From: Xanthomonas hortorum | Lineage (GTDB): Bacteria > Pseudomonadota > Gammaproteobacteria > Xanthomonadales > Xanthomonadaceae | NCBI RefSeq assembly: GCF_024339125.1 | Contig: NZ_CP101417.1 | Coordinates: forward strand, 2,367,001-2,431,000 | Length of the DNA stretch: 64,000 nucleotides | Direction of reading: 5' to 3' | Shown: one piece after another, positions 19,972 to 29,314 of the stretch | Numbering within the stretch: position 1 is the stretch's first letter | Layout of the letters: the number at the start of each line of letters is the position of its first letter | Position numbers and translations under genes: made by a program | The notes under the pieces: generated by a model | What the model saw: the letters and a program-made list of their open reading frames with translations, nothing else | Database searches by the model: none | What the model was told of the DNA's origin: nothing

Positions 19972-20129
19972 TCTGACACATCAGGGCGTACCGGCCGCAT
20001 TCCGTCATTTCCCTGGCGCAATCCAGCTGAAAAGCGGCCGGTACCGCGCCTGCGTGGCACCGGTTTGCCAGCGTGGGGAGCGCTGGTCTGCCCGCTGACG
20101 CATTTCGCATCCGATTTTGCGCAACCAAG

Positions 20130-20159
20130 CCTGCTGGCGACCCGCCAGCGGGCTTTTTT
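20130..20159 (+). terminator. Rho-independent terminator after subtilase 1
   Basis: A 10-bp stem with one G-T pair (CCTGCTGGCG with CGCCAGCGGG, loop ACC) is followed by CTTTTTTG. It lies 159 bases after the subtilase stop and separates the two adhesin-protease modules. Confidence 0.85.
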
Positions 20160-20512
20160 GTCTGCTTTGGACATGCGTATTCAGCTTTGAAATGTCTTGC
20201 AAGACACGATCTAGGTCGCTGTTTTCCAAAGATTTATCAAAAAAATAATAAAAGCAAACAGAAGTGTGATGGAAAACACACTTAACTTCGCTTTTCGTCA
20301 AAAACTTGACGCCTGATTTGAGCGCTGTTAACACTTCGCTCAGTTCTATGGTTGGGTAGCGTTCACTTTTTGACTATCCAGGGTGCAGGCGTAAGCCGCC
20401 CACCGCCGTTAGGCACATGGCGCCAATCACCAGGGGAATCGCATGGCTGGAAGGCCGTTCGATGGTGGGTGTTCGCCAACAAACCAGTCCCAACTTCAGG
20501 AGTCGTGCGTCG
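20160..20512 (+). promoter_or_regulatory. AT-rich leader upstream of the second adhesin
   Basis: About 350 bases with no credible gene. An AT-rich block (about 20220-20340) contains runs such as TCAAAAAAATAATAAAAGC. It sits between the terminator of module 1 and the second adhesin, so it is the likely promoter region. It resembles the AT-rich leader of the first adhesin in composition, not in obvious sequence. Confidence 0.4.
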
Positions 20513-23500
20513 ATGAATCGGATTTATCGCAAGGTTTGGAACAAAGCGTTGGGCGTGTGGGCCGTGGCATCGGAACTGGCCAGTGGTGATAGCCCGGGAG
20601 CAGTGACCACTGCCGCATTCATCGACCGCCGCCAGAGCCGTTGCCTGGTCGCCGCGATCGCTCTGGCGCTGGGTAGCGCCGGGATCGCAATTCCTCTTTC
20701 CGCGATGGCGCAGTCGGTCGAAGTCGGCGACGGTGCAGCGGCATCCGCCACCAGGACCACCGCCATCGGCAGCAACAGCCATGCAAGCGCCACCGGCGCC
20801 GTGGCAGCCGGTGCCGATAGCAGCGCCAGCGGTGTGAACAGCAGCGCGATCGGGCGCCAGACCAATGCCATCGGCGAGAACGCGGTGGCCATCGGCTACA
20901 ACAGTTTCGTGCGCCAGAGTGGCGAAAACGGCGTGGCGCTCGGCGCCAATGCCGGCGTGACCGGTGCCAACTCGGTGGCGCTGGGCGCAGGCTCGCGTAC
21001 CCACGAAGACGACGTGGTGTCGGTGGGCAGCGGCAATGGCCGCGGCGGCCCGGCCACGCGCCGCATCACCAATGTCAGCGCCGGCGTCAACGCCACCGAC
21101 GCGGTCAACCTGGCGCAGTTGCAGGACGTGGCCGATGTGGCCGACGACACCGCAACGTTCTTCAAGGCAACCCCGGGCGAAGACAGCGTCGGCGCGTATG
21201 TCGAAGGCGACAGCGCACTGGCTGCCGGCGATGCGGCCAACGCGGTGGGCACGGCGACAACCGCGCTGGGAACCGGCGCCAATGCCGTGGCCGACAACGC
21301 CACCGCCGTGGGCGCCAATGCGCTCGCCTCCGGGCAGAACAGCGCAGCATTCGGCCATAACGCACAGGCCAATGGCCCGGGCAGCGTGGCCGTTGGCGGC
21401 GCTGCGGTGGACGAAGATGGCCAGCCGTTGATCACCAACGGCGGGGTGCCGGTGGAGACCGGCGCCACCAGTGCCGGCGTCGGCGGAACCGCAGTCGGCG
21501 CCAGCGCCAATGCCGATGGATTTGCTGCATCGTCGTTCGGCGTCGGTGCGTATGCCGCCGGTGCGCAATCCTCCGCGTTCGGTGCTGTTGCCAATGCGGC
21601 CGGCGATTACGCCACCGCGGTGGGCACGCAGACCAGCGCCAGCGGTACCAGCAGCACTGCGGTCGGTGGCCCGGTCGATCTGATTCCGGGCCTGGGTTTC
21701 TTCGTACAGACCCAGGCCAGTGGCGAAGCGTCCACCGCGCTCGGCGCCGGTGCGATCGCGTCGGGCACCTACACCACGGCGGTGGGCACGCTCAGCGAAG
21801 CCTCCGGCACCGAAGCCACGGCGGTGGGTTACTTCGCCTACGCACCTGGCGAAGGCGCCACTGCGGTCGGCCCGGAATCCTGGGCCAGCGGTGAATTGAG
21901 CACGGCGCTGGGCTATTACAGCACCGCACGCGGCGCCAACTCGGTGGCGTTGGGTGCCAACTCGGTGGCCACGCGCGCCAATACCGTGTCGGTCGGCGCG
22001 GCCGGCGATGAGCGGCAGATCACCAGCGTCGCTGCCGGCACCGAAGGCACCGATGCGGTGAATCTCGATCAGCTCACTGCCGTGTCCGAGGTTGCCGACA
22101 CCACCGCGCGCACGTTCGTCGCCACGGGTGACGGCACCGCGATTGCCGAAGGCATCGACAGCGTTGCGGCCGGTTCCAATGCATCGGCAACCGGCGACTA
22201 CAGCGCTGCATTCGGTTCGACCAGCTCCGCAACGGCACAGGGCACCACTGCGATCGGTAGCGGCGCGATCGCTGCTGTCGACAATGCAACTGCGCTCGGT
22301 TTCAACAGCACTGCAGTGGCCGATTACGCCACTGCGCTCGGCGCTGACAGCAGTGCATCGGGCGAGTTTGGCACGGCGATTGGCGGCGCCAGTCTGGCAA
22401 CCGGCAGCGGCGCCACCGCGCTCGGTTACGAGAGCATCGCCAACGGTGCCGATTCCACCGCGCTGGGTGCGGGGAGCGTGGCGTTTGGCGACACCAGCAC
22501 CGCGGTCGGCGGAGCGAGCGTGGCGTTCGGCGAGGACAGCGCTGCGTTCGGTTCCAATGCCGCTGCCGGCGGTACCGCATCCACCGCCATTGGTGCTGGC
22601 AGCAGTGCTTTCGGTGAGCGCACTGTCGCGCTGGGCGGATCCAGCAATGCGTCGGGCGATGACAGCGTTGCGCTTGGTTCGAGCAGTCAGGCGTCTGCGT
22701 TGGGCACCACTGCGATTGGTAGCGGCGCAAATGCGAACTTCAACAACGCCACTGCGATCGGCTTCAACAGCGTTGCCAGCGATCGGTACTCCACCGCGTT
22801 GGGCGCCGACAGCACGGCGACCGGCTTCTACGGCACTGCCATCGGCGGGACCAGCGTGGCCAACGGGCGTGGCGGCACTGCGATCGGGTTTGAAAGCATC
22901 GCCAATGGTCTCGAATCCACCGCGCTGGGGTTTGCCAGCGTCGCGTGGGGCGACACCAGCACCTCGGTGGGTGCAGAAAGCACCGCGTACGGCAACCGCA
23001 GCGTTGCGCTCGGTATTACCGCCTCTGCCGGTGGTGACCTCTCCATCGCCATCGGCGACAACGCTTATACGGCCGGTGCGCGTTCGATCGCTCTCGGCTC
23101 GAACGCGGTTGGCTATGGCGATAGCACTCTGGCGATTGGCGCGGAGGCCTTCGTCGAAGGCAATCGCAGCATTGCGATCGGCGACGGTGCGCGGACCGCA
23201 GTCGACAACAGCGTTGCGCTGGGTGTTGGCGCGGTTGCCGATCGCGCCAATACGGTGTCGATTGGCTCTGTAGGCGGTGAGCGCCAGATCACCAATGTTG
23301 CCGCCGGTACCGAGGGCACCGATGCGGTGAACCTGGACCAGCTCAACGCGGTCGGTGAAACCGCAGAAACCACCGCGCGTCTGTACACCGGCACCGGCGC
23401 CGGCACGGCCGATGCGCAGGGCGAAGACGCCACTGCTGCCGGTTCCAACGCCACTGCCGAGGGCGATTACAGCAGCGCGTTCGGTTCCAGCAGCCAGGCG

Positions 23501-26500
23501 ATCGGTACCGGTGCATTGGCAGTGGGCAGCGGCGCCAGCGCCACTGCGCAGTTTGCCAGTGCATCGGGCTACAACGCGGCGGCCAGCGGGTTTGGCAGCG
23601 TGTCCAGCGGTGCCTACAGTCAGGCCAGCGGCGACTATGCGGTGGCGGTGGGCGGCGAAAGTGCAGCAGCAGGTGCGCAGAGCACCGCGTTGGGTGCAGC
23701 GGCAGATGCGTCTGGCGATGGATCGCTGGCGGCCGGTGCGTTGAGCGTGGCCGCTGGCAGTGAAACCACGGCGCTGGGTTATTTCGCCAGCGCCAGTGGC
23801 GACTCGGCCACGGCAGTCGGCGCGGAAAGCATTGCCGATGGCACCAGCGCGGCCGCCTTCGGCTTCGGCGCCGAGGCCAGCGCCAATTACTCCACCGCAC
23901 TGGGCGGCTATTCCAGCGCGACCGGTTTCAACAGCACCGCGCTGGGTAATTTCAGCACCGCCAGCGGCTCCAGCAGCGTGGCGGTGGGTGGCGATGCAAC
24001 CGCATCGGGCACCTACAGTCTGGCGGCCGGCCAGGGCAGTGTGGCCAGCGGCTACAACAGCGTGTCGGTCGGTGGCGCATTGCTCGGCCTGTTGCCGACC
24101 GAGGCGTCCGGCGACTTCTCCACCGCACTCGGCGGCGCCGCATGGGCGCCGGGCCTCAACAGCACTGCGCTGGGCAATTTTGCCGAATCCACCGGCGAAA
24201 GCAGCGTGGCACTGGGCGCCGATTCGGTGGCCGATCGCGATTTCGCAGTGTCGGTGGGCAGCACCGGCAACGAACGTCAGATCACCAACGTGGCGGCCGG
24301 TACGCAAGGCACCGATGCGGTGAATCTGGACCAGCTCACCGCAGTGGCCGAAACCGCCGAATCCACCAGCAAGTACTTCAAGGCCAGCGGCAGCGATGAC
24401 AGCGACGCCGGTGCCTATGTGGAAGGCGACAACGCATTGGCTGCAGGCGAGGGTGCCAATGCCACCGGCACCGGTACCACCGCATTGGGTGCAGGCGCGC
24501 AAGCGGTTGCCGATAACGCAACGGCGCTCGGCGTAAGCGCCTTGGCCAGCGGAATCGGCGCAGCGGCGCTGGGCAACAATGCCCAGGCGACCGGCGAAAA
24601 CAGCAGCGCCATCGGCAGCAATGCGTTGGCCAGCGACATTGGCGCCACCGCAAACGGTGCCGGCGCGCAGGCGATTTCGACCTACACCACCGCGCTCGGC
24701 AGCGAAGCGGTGGCCTCCGACAACCAGGCAACTGCGGTCGGTTTCCGCAGTGCTTCTTCCAATGTCGGTAGCACCGCGTTGGGCGGGTACAGCGAGTCCA
24801 GCGGCAGGCTGTCGTCGGCACTGGGCTATGGCGCGGTTGCGTCCAGCGACTACAGCACGGCAGTCGGTGCCGCAGCGCTGGCCTCTGGTGCCAGCACCGT
24901 GGCGGTGGGTGAATTCAGCGAAGCCACCGGCGAAGAAAGCGTGGCCGTTGGTGGCAGCACGTTCTTCGGGTTCATCCCGGCGCGTGCTTCCGGCACCGGC
25001 GCTGCTGCATTCGGTGCGGGGGCGTGGGCCACGGCCGACTACACCACCGCGATCGGCTGGAATTCGTATGCCGATGGCGTCAATGCCACCGCGTTGGGTC
25101 AAAGCGCCGCAGCACTGGCCGACAACACGCTGGCATTGGGTGGCGGCAGCCGCGCCGATGCCATCGGTGCCAGCGTCATCGGTGTGGATGCTTCGGCGAC
25201 CGGCATCAACAGCACCGGTGTCGGTCGTCAGGTCAATGTGATCGGCGAAAACGCGGTGGCTGTGGGCTACAACGCGTTCGTGCGCCAAAGCGCGGTCAAC
25301 GGTGTGGCGCTCGGTGCCAATGCCGGCGCAACCGGTGCCGATTCGGTGGCGTTGGGCTCGGGTTCGCGCACCTATGAAGCGGACACGGTGTCGATCGGCA
25401 GCGGCAATGGCCGCGGCGGTCCGGCAACGCGTCGCATCGTCAATGTCAGCGACGGCCAGGCCGCCACCGATGCGGTCAACAAGGGCCAGCTGGATTCCCT
25501 GGCCGCCGATGTGCAGACCACCAATGGCATGGTGCAAACCACCGGCGAAGGCGTGGCCTCGGCAACCGGCGATCGCAGCAGCGCGGTCGGTGCAGGTGCC
25601 AGCGCCAGCGGCGCGCGCAGTGTTGCGATTGCCTCCGGCAGCCGGGCGTCGGCGACCGGTGCCAGTGCGCTGGGTGTGGACAGCAGCGCCAGCGGCGTCA
25701 ACAGCACCGCAATGGGCCGTCAGACCAATTCCATCGGCGAAAACGGCGTGGCGCTAGGCTACAACTCCTTCGTGCGTCAGAGCGGCAGCAATGCGGTCGC
25801 ACTCGGTGCCAATGCCGGTGCCAGCGGCGCTGATTCGGTGGCCTTAGGCTCCGGTTCGCGTACCTATGACGCCAATGTGGTGTCGGTCGGCAGCGGCGAT
25901 GGCCGCGGTGGTCCGGCCACGCGTCGCATCGTCAACGTGGGTAGCGGCGCGATCGCCACTGCCAGTACCGATGCGATCAACGGCGGGCAGTTGTTTCAGT
26001 CGCTCAGCAATGCGGCCAGCTTCCTCGGTGGTGGTGCGGCGATCGGTGCGCAAGGCGTGTTCGTTGCGCCGACTTACGTGATTCAAGGTGCCAGCTACAA
26101 CAACGTCGGTGCTGCACTGACCGCGTTGGACAGCAAGGTCAACGAGCTCGATGCACGTGGTGGCACCGCAACGGGCAGCACGGCTGCACGCACGGCGTCG
26201 CTGCGCACTGCATCGGTGCCTGCGGTTGCGGCGGCTGCGCAGATCGACGCGGTCGCTGATGTCGCAGCTGCAAGCACAAGCGTGCAGGGCACGCCGACCG
26301 CAGCAGTGGTCGGCAGCATCACGCCGGCCGCCACGTCCACCGCCGTCGGCACGGCGGCAGTGGCCAACCACGTGACCGGTACTGCAATCGGCGGCAGCGC
26401 GTATGCGCATGGCCCCAATGACACTGCGATCGGCAGCAATGCACGCGTCAATGCCGATGGCAGCACGGCGGTCGGCGCCAACACGCAGATTGCGGCAGTG

Positions 26501-27073
26501 GCCACCAATGCAGTGGCAATGGGCGAAGGCGCGCAGGTCAGTGCGGCCTCGGGCACGGCGATTGGCCAAGGTGCACGCGCCAGTGCACAGGGTGCGGTTG
26601 CACTCGGCCAGGGCTCGGTCGCCGATCGTGCCAACACGGTGTCGGTGGGCAGCGTCGGCGGCGAGCGCCAGGTGGCCAATGTGGCGGCCGGTACGCGTGC
26701 CACCGATGCGGTCAACAAGGGCCAGTTGGACAACGGCGTTGCCGCTGCCAACAGCTATACCGACAGCCGCTACAGCGCGATGGCCGACAGCTTTGAAAGC
26801 TACCAGGGCGATATCGAAGACCGCCTGCGTCGGCAGAACCGTCGCCTGGATCGTCAGGGCGCGATGAGCTCGGCGATGTTGAACATGTCCGCCAGCGTGG
26901 CCGGTATCGCCTCGCAAAACCGCGTCGGTGCCGGCGTCGGTTTCCAGAACGGCGAGTCGGCGTTGTCGGTGGGGTACCAACGTGCGATCAGCCCGCGCGC
27001 CACGGTGACGGTTGGCGGCGCACTCAGCGGCGACGACAGCTCGATCGGCGTGGGTGCCGGTTTCGGCTGGTAA
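20513..27073 (+). CDS. xadA: YadA/XadA-type trimeric autotransporter adhesin (second, larger copy)
   Basis: Outer-membrane trimeric autotransporter, 2186 residues from the ATG at 20513, with AGGAG 10 bases upstream. The N-terminus (MNRIYRKVWNKALGVWAVAS) is an extended signal peptide region (ESPR) typical of large autotransporters. A hydrophobic core (AIALALGSAGIAIPLSAMA) completes the signal. The passenger is a very long head of SxAxGxxxxA repeats with several HIM/neck units (NAVNLAQL, NAVNLDQL, DAVNKGQL, DAINGGQLF). A block beginning near IGENAVAIGYNSFVRQS recurs three times (about 20857, 25237 and 25728). The end is a YadA anchor (GDDSSIGVGAGFGW). The last 263 residues differ from the first adhesin at only two positions. 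It is followed by a subtilase gene. Confidence 0.94.
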   Translation: MNRIYRKVWNKALGVWAVASELASGDSPGAVTTAAFIDRRQSRCLVAAIALALGSAGIAIPLSAMAQSVEVGDGAAASATRTTAIGSNSHASATGAVAAGADSSASGVNSSAIGRQTNAIGENAVAIGYNSFVRQSGENGVALGANAGVTGANSVALGAGSRTHEDDVVSVGSGNGRGGPATRRITNVSAGVNATDAVNLAQLQDVADVADDTATFFKATPGEDSVGAYVEGDSALAAGDAANAVGTATTALGTGANAVADNATAVGANALASGQNSAAFGHNAQANGPGSVAVGGAAVDEDGQPLITNGGVPVETGATSAGVGGTAVGASANADGFAASSFGVGAYAAGAQSSAFGAVANAAGDYATAVGTQTSASGTSSTAVGGPVDLIPGLGFFVQTQASGEASTALGAGAIASGTYTTAVGTLSEASGTEATAVGYFAYAPGEGATAVGPESWASGELSTALGYYSTARGANSVALGANSVATRANTVSVGAAGDERQITSVAAGTEGTDAVNLDQLTAVSEVADTTARTFVATGDGTAIAEGIDSVAAGSNASATGDYSAAFGSTSSATAQGTTAIGSGAIAAVDNATALGFNSTAVADYATALGADSSASGEFGTAIGGASLATGSGATALGYESIANGADSTALGAGSVAFGDTSTAVGGASVAFGEDSAAFGSNAAAGGTASTAIGAGSSAFGERTVALGGSSNASGDDSVALGSSSQASALGTTAIGSGANANFNNATAIGFNSVASDRYSTALGADSTATGFYGTAIGGTSVANGRGGTAIGFESIANGLESTALGFASVAWGDTSTSVGAESTAYGNRSVALGITASAGGDLSIAIGDNAYTAGARSIALGSNAVGYGDSTLAIGAEAFVEGNRSIAIGDGARTAVDNSVALGVGAVADRANTVSIGSVGGERQITNVAAGTEGTDAVNLDQLNAVGETAETTARLYTGTGAGTADAQGEDATAAGSNATAEGDYSSAFGSSSQAIGTGALAVGSGASATAQFASASGYNAAASGFGSVSSGAYSQASGDYAVAVGGESAAAGAQSTALGAAADASGDGSLAAGALSVAAGSETTALGYFASASGDSATAVGAESIADGTSAAAFGFGAEASANYSTALGGYSSATGFNSTALGNFSTASGSSSVAVGGDATASGTYSLAAGQGSVASGYNSVSVGGALLGLLPTEASGDFSTALGGAAWAPGLNSTALGNFAESTGESSVALGADSVADRDFAVSVGSTGNERQITNVAAGTQGTDAVNLDQLTAVAETAESTSKYFKASGSDDSDAGAYVEGDNALAAGEGANATGTGTTALGAGAQAVADNATALGVSALASGIGAAALGNNAQATGENSSAIGSNALASDIGATANGAGAQAISTYTTALGSEAVASDNQATAVGFRSASSNVGSTALGGYSESSGRLSSALGYGAVASSDYSTAVGAAALASGASTVAVGEFSEATGEESVAVGGSTFFGFIPARASGTGAAAFGAGAWATADYTTAIGWNSYADGVNATALGQSAAALADNTLALGGGSRADAIGASVIGVDASATGINSTGVGRQVNVIGENAVAVGYNAFVRQSAVNGVALGANAGATGADSVALGSGSRTYEADTVSIGSGNGRGGPATRRIVNVSDGQAATDAVNKGQLDSLAADVQTTNGMVQTTGEGVASATGDRSSAVGAGASASGARSVAIASGSRASATGASALGVDSSASGVNSTAMGRQTNSIGENGVALGYNSFVRQSGSNAVALGANAGASGADSVALGSGSRTYDANVVSVGSGDGRGGPATRRIVNVGSGAIATASTDAINGGQLFQSLSNAASFLGGGAAIGAQGVFVAPTYVIQGASYNNVGAALTALDSKVNELDARGGTATGSTAARTASLRTASVPAVAAAAQIDAVADVAAASTSVQGTPTAAVVGSITPAATSTAVGTAAVANHVTGTAIGGSAYAHGPNDTAIGSNARVNADGSTAVGANTQIAAVATNAVAMGEGAQVSAASGTAIGQGARASAQGAVALGQGSVADRANTVSVGSVGGERQVANVAAGTRATDAVNKGQLDNGVAAANSYTDSRYSAMADSFESYQGDIEDRLRRQNRRLDRQGAMSSAMLNMSASVAGIASQNRVGAGVGFQNGESALSVGYQRAISPRATVTVGGALSGDDSSIGVGAGFGW

Positions 27074-27090
27074 CGCGCTGCGGCATGAAA

Positions 27091-27118
27091 CGCAGCGGCG
27101 CCGAGTTGCGCCGCTGCG
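27091..27118 (+). terminator. Hairpin between second adhesin and second subtilase
   Basis: A perfect 10-bp stem (CGCAGCGGCG with CGCCGCTGCG, loop of 8) lies 17 bases after the adhesin stop. It has no U tract, so it may attenuate or stabilise the transcript and not fully terminate it. Confidence 0.4.
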
Positions 27119-27286
27119 GTAGAGCAAGGCCTGAGGGGGCGGGTAAGGACCGTGGCTGGGCCGGCCAACGGATTCGCATGGAGTGATGGCCGTACCAGGA
27201 GTGGCTGACGAAACGCAGCGTGCCGTCCGCGGTTGCGCAGCAGTTTCGAGGGTCGTTCCAAGCCTGACTTGACTGACGAAACACAC

Positions 27287-27304
27287 GAAGAGGACTTCAC
27301 CGTG
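27287..27304 (+). promoter_or_regulatory. Ribosome-binding site fixing the GTG start of subtilase 2
   Basis: GAAGAGGACTTCA (27287-27299), two bases, then GTG at 27302. It is identical in sequence and spacing to the leader of subtilase 1. Confidence 0.75.
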
Positions 27305-29185
27305 ATCGACAAGAATTTCCGTTTCAACCCGCTGACCGGCGCCATCTTGATGATGGCGCTCGGTGCATCGGGCACCCTCGCTGCCGCCCCGCAACTGCTG
27401 GTCAAGGAACCGACCCAGGCAGCAGCGGCCGGCGACGCATTCAGTAGCCGCCTGATCGTGCGCTACAAGGACAACACGGCCGCTGCGACCGATCGCGCCA
27501 GCAAGCTCGGCGCCGTGCAGGCCGCTGTCGGCCGCGTTGGCGCCAGCAGTGGTGCGCGCGCCAGCGCAGCCGCCGTCAAGGCGACGTATGTGCGCAAGCT
27601 CGGCATCGGCTCGGACCTGATCAAGCTGTCCAGCACGCTGACTGCCGCACAGGTGGACAAGGTGGTGGTCGAGCTCAAGAACGATCCGTCGGTGGCCGAC
27701 GTGCAGATCGATCGCATGCTGCGCCCGGTCGAGATCAAGAAGAGTGTTGCCGCGACCGACGTGAGCCCGCAGCTGGTGCCCAACGACCCGCTGTATGCGC
27801 AGTACCAGTGGCACCTGAGCAACCCCAACGGCGGCATCAACGCGCCGGCCGCATGGGACCTCTCGCAGGGTGCCGGCGTGGTGGTGGCGGTGCTGGATAC
27901 CGGCATCCTGCCCGGCCATCCGGATTTTGCCGGTAACCTGCTGCAGGGTTACGACTTCATCACCGACGCTGAAGTCTCGCGTCGCCCGACCGATGCCCGC
28001 GTGCCCGGCGCGCTGGATTACGGCGACTGGGAAGAAGCCGATAACGTCTGCTACGACGGCTCGGTGGCACAGGAAAGCTCCTGGCACGGCACCCATGTCT
28101 CGGGCACCGTGGCCGAGGCGACCAATAACGGAGTAGGCATGGCTGGCGTGGCGCCGAAGGCGACCATCCTGCCGGTGCGCGTGCTCGGCCGTTGCGGCGG
28201 CTACACCTCCGACATCGCCGATGCCATCGTATGGGCCTCGGGCGGTGCGGTGGATGGCGTGCCTGCCAACACCAACCCGGCCGAAGTCATCAACATGAGC
28301 CTGGGTGGCGGCGAACCCTGCGATCCGGCCACCCAGGTGGCGATCAACGGCGCGGTGTCGCGCGGCACCACCGTGGTGGTGGCGGCCGGCAACAGCGGCG
28401 AAGATGCGGCCAACCATTCGCCGGCCAGCTGCAACAACACGATCACTGTGGGCGCCACGCGCATCACCGGCGGCATCACCTACTACTCCAACTACGGCAG
28501 CAAGGTCGACCTGTCGGGTCCGGGCGGCGGCGGTAGCGTGGACGGCAATCCGGGCGGCTACATCTGGCAGGCCGGCTACACCGGTGCGACGACGCCGACC
28601 TCGGGCACCTATACCTATATGGGCCTAGGTGGCACCTCGATGGCGTCCCCGCACGTGGCCGGCGTCGTGGCGCTGGTGCAGAGCGCGTCGATCGGTTTAG
28701 GCGATGGCCCGCTGACCCCGGCCGCGGTGGAAACCCTGCTCAAGCAGACCAGCCGTCGCTTCCCGGTGACCCCGCCGGCCAGCACCCCGATCGGCAGCGG
28801 CATCGTCGATGCCAAGGCCGCGCTGGAAGCGGTGCTGGTGGAACCCTGCGACCCGGCCACCGAGAGCTGCGCACCGACCGCCATCGCGCTGACCAACAAG
28901 GCACCGTTGGCTGGGCTGGGCGGCGCTGCCGGCAGCTCCACGCTGTACAGCTTCGACGCCAAGGCCGGCGCGGTGCTCAGCTTCATGACCTACGGCGGCA
29001 CCGGCGATGTGTCGGTGTACGTGAGCTTCGAAGCCGAGCCCACCGCTACCTCCTACGATGCCAAGTCGACCCGCCCGGGCAACAGCGAAACCGTGCGTTT
29101 CACTGCACCCAAGGCAGGCACCTACTACATCAAGCTGGTCGGTGCGAAGGACTACGCGAAGCTGACGCTCGTTGCACGACAGTAA
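27302..29185 (+). CDS. Secreted subtilisin-family serine protease with C-terminal PPC domain (second copy)
   Basis: Paralogue of the subtilase at 18088, also 627 residues. Signal peptide region: FNPLTGAILMMALGASGTLAAA. A propeptide precedes the S8 domain: Asp in VVAVLDTGILPGHPDF, His in SSWHGTHVSGTVAEA, Ser in GTSMASPHVAGVVALVQ. A PPC-like domain closes the chain (SETVRFTAPKAGTYYIKLVG). The gap from the adhesin is 228 bases, longer than in the first module. A strong terminator follows at 29204-29239, so the adhesin-protease pair may be one transcription unit ending here, just before the xps operon. Export by Xps is plausible but not shown by sequence. Confidence 0.92.
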   Translation: MIDKNFRFNPLTGAILMMALGASGTLAAAPQLLVKEPTQAAAAGDAFSSRLIVRYKDNTAAATDRASKLGAVQAAVGRVGASSGARASAAAVKATYVRKLGIGSDLIKLSSTLTAAQVDKVVVELKNDPSVADVQIDRMLRPVEIKKSVAATDVSPQLVPNDPLYAQYQWHLSNPNGGINAPAAWDLSQGAGVVVAVLDTGILPGHPDFAGNLLQGYDFITDAEVSRRPTDARVPGALDYGDWEEADNVCYDGSVAQESSWHGTHVSGTVAEATNNGVGMAGVAPKATILPVRVLGRCGGYTSDIADAIVWASGGAVDGVPANTNPAEVINMSLGGGEPCDPATQVAINGAVSRGTTVVVAAGNSGEDAANHSPASCNNTITVGATRITGGITYYSNYGSKVDLSGPGGGGSVDGNPGGYIWQAGYTGATTPTSGTYTYMGLGGTSMASPHVAGVVALVQSASIGLGDGPLTPAAVETLLKQTSRRFPVTPPASTPIGSGIVDAKAALEAVLVEPCDPATESCAPTAIALTNKAPLAGLGGAAGSSTLYSFDAKAGAVLSFMTYGGTGDVSVYVSFEAEPTATSYDAKSTRPGNSETVRFTAPKAGTYYIKLVGAKDYAKLTLVARQ

Positions 29186-29203
29186 GCGGTGAAATAGTGT
29201 GAC

Positions 29204-29239
29204 CGATGCCCCCGGCCAATCACCGGGGGCATCGTTTTT
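29204..29239 (+). terminator. Rho-independent terminator after subtilase 2
   Basis: A perfect 12-bp stem (CGATGCCCCCGG with CCGGGGGCATCG, loop CCAATCA) is followed by TTTTT. This is a textbook intrinsic terminator. Confidence 0.92.
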
Positions 29240-29262
29240 CAGGGCGATTCAGATGCGTACGG

Positions 29263-29289
29263 TTGATCGTCGCGGCAAACTGCTACAGT
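29263..29289 (+). promoter_or_regulatory. Candidate xps operon promoter
   Basis: TTGATC (29263-29268) and TACAGT (29284-29289) lie just after the terminator and before xpsE. The 15-base spacer is short for sigma-70, so confidence is low. Confidence 0.3.
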
Positions 29290-29314
29290 CGGCGCCGGAC
29301 CAGTGGAGACGAGT

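Noticed and set aside
20363..25537. Very long open frame (1724 codons) antisense to the second adhesin
   Set aside because: It mirrors the repetitive, biased codons of the adhesin; composition is His/Arg/Gly-rich with no signal, domain or ribosome site.
20513..26000. Regular repeats considered as CRISPR or satellite DNA
   Set aside because: The repeats are protein-level SxAxG head repeats of an adhesin, with no uniform spacers.
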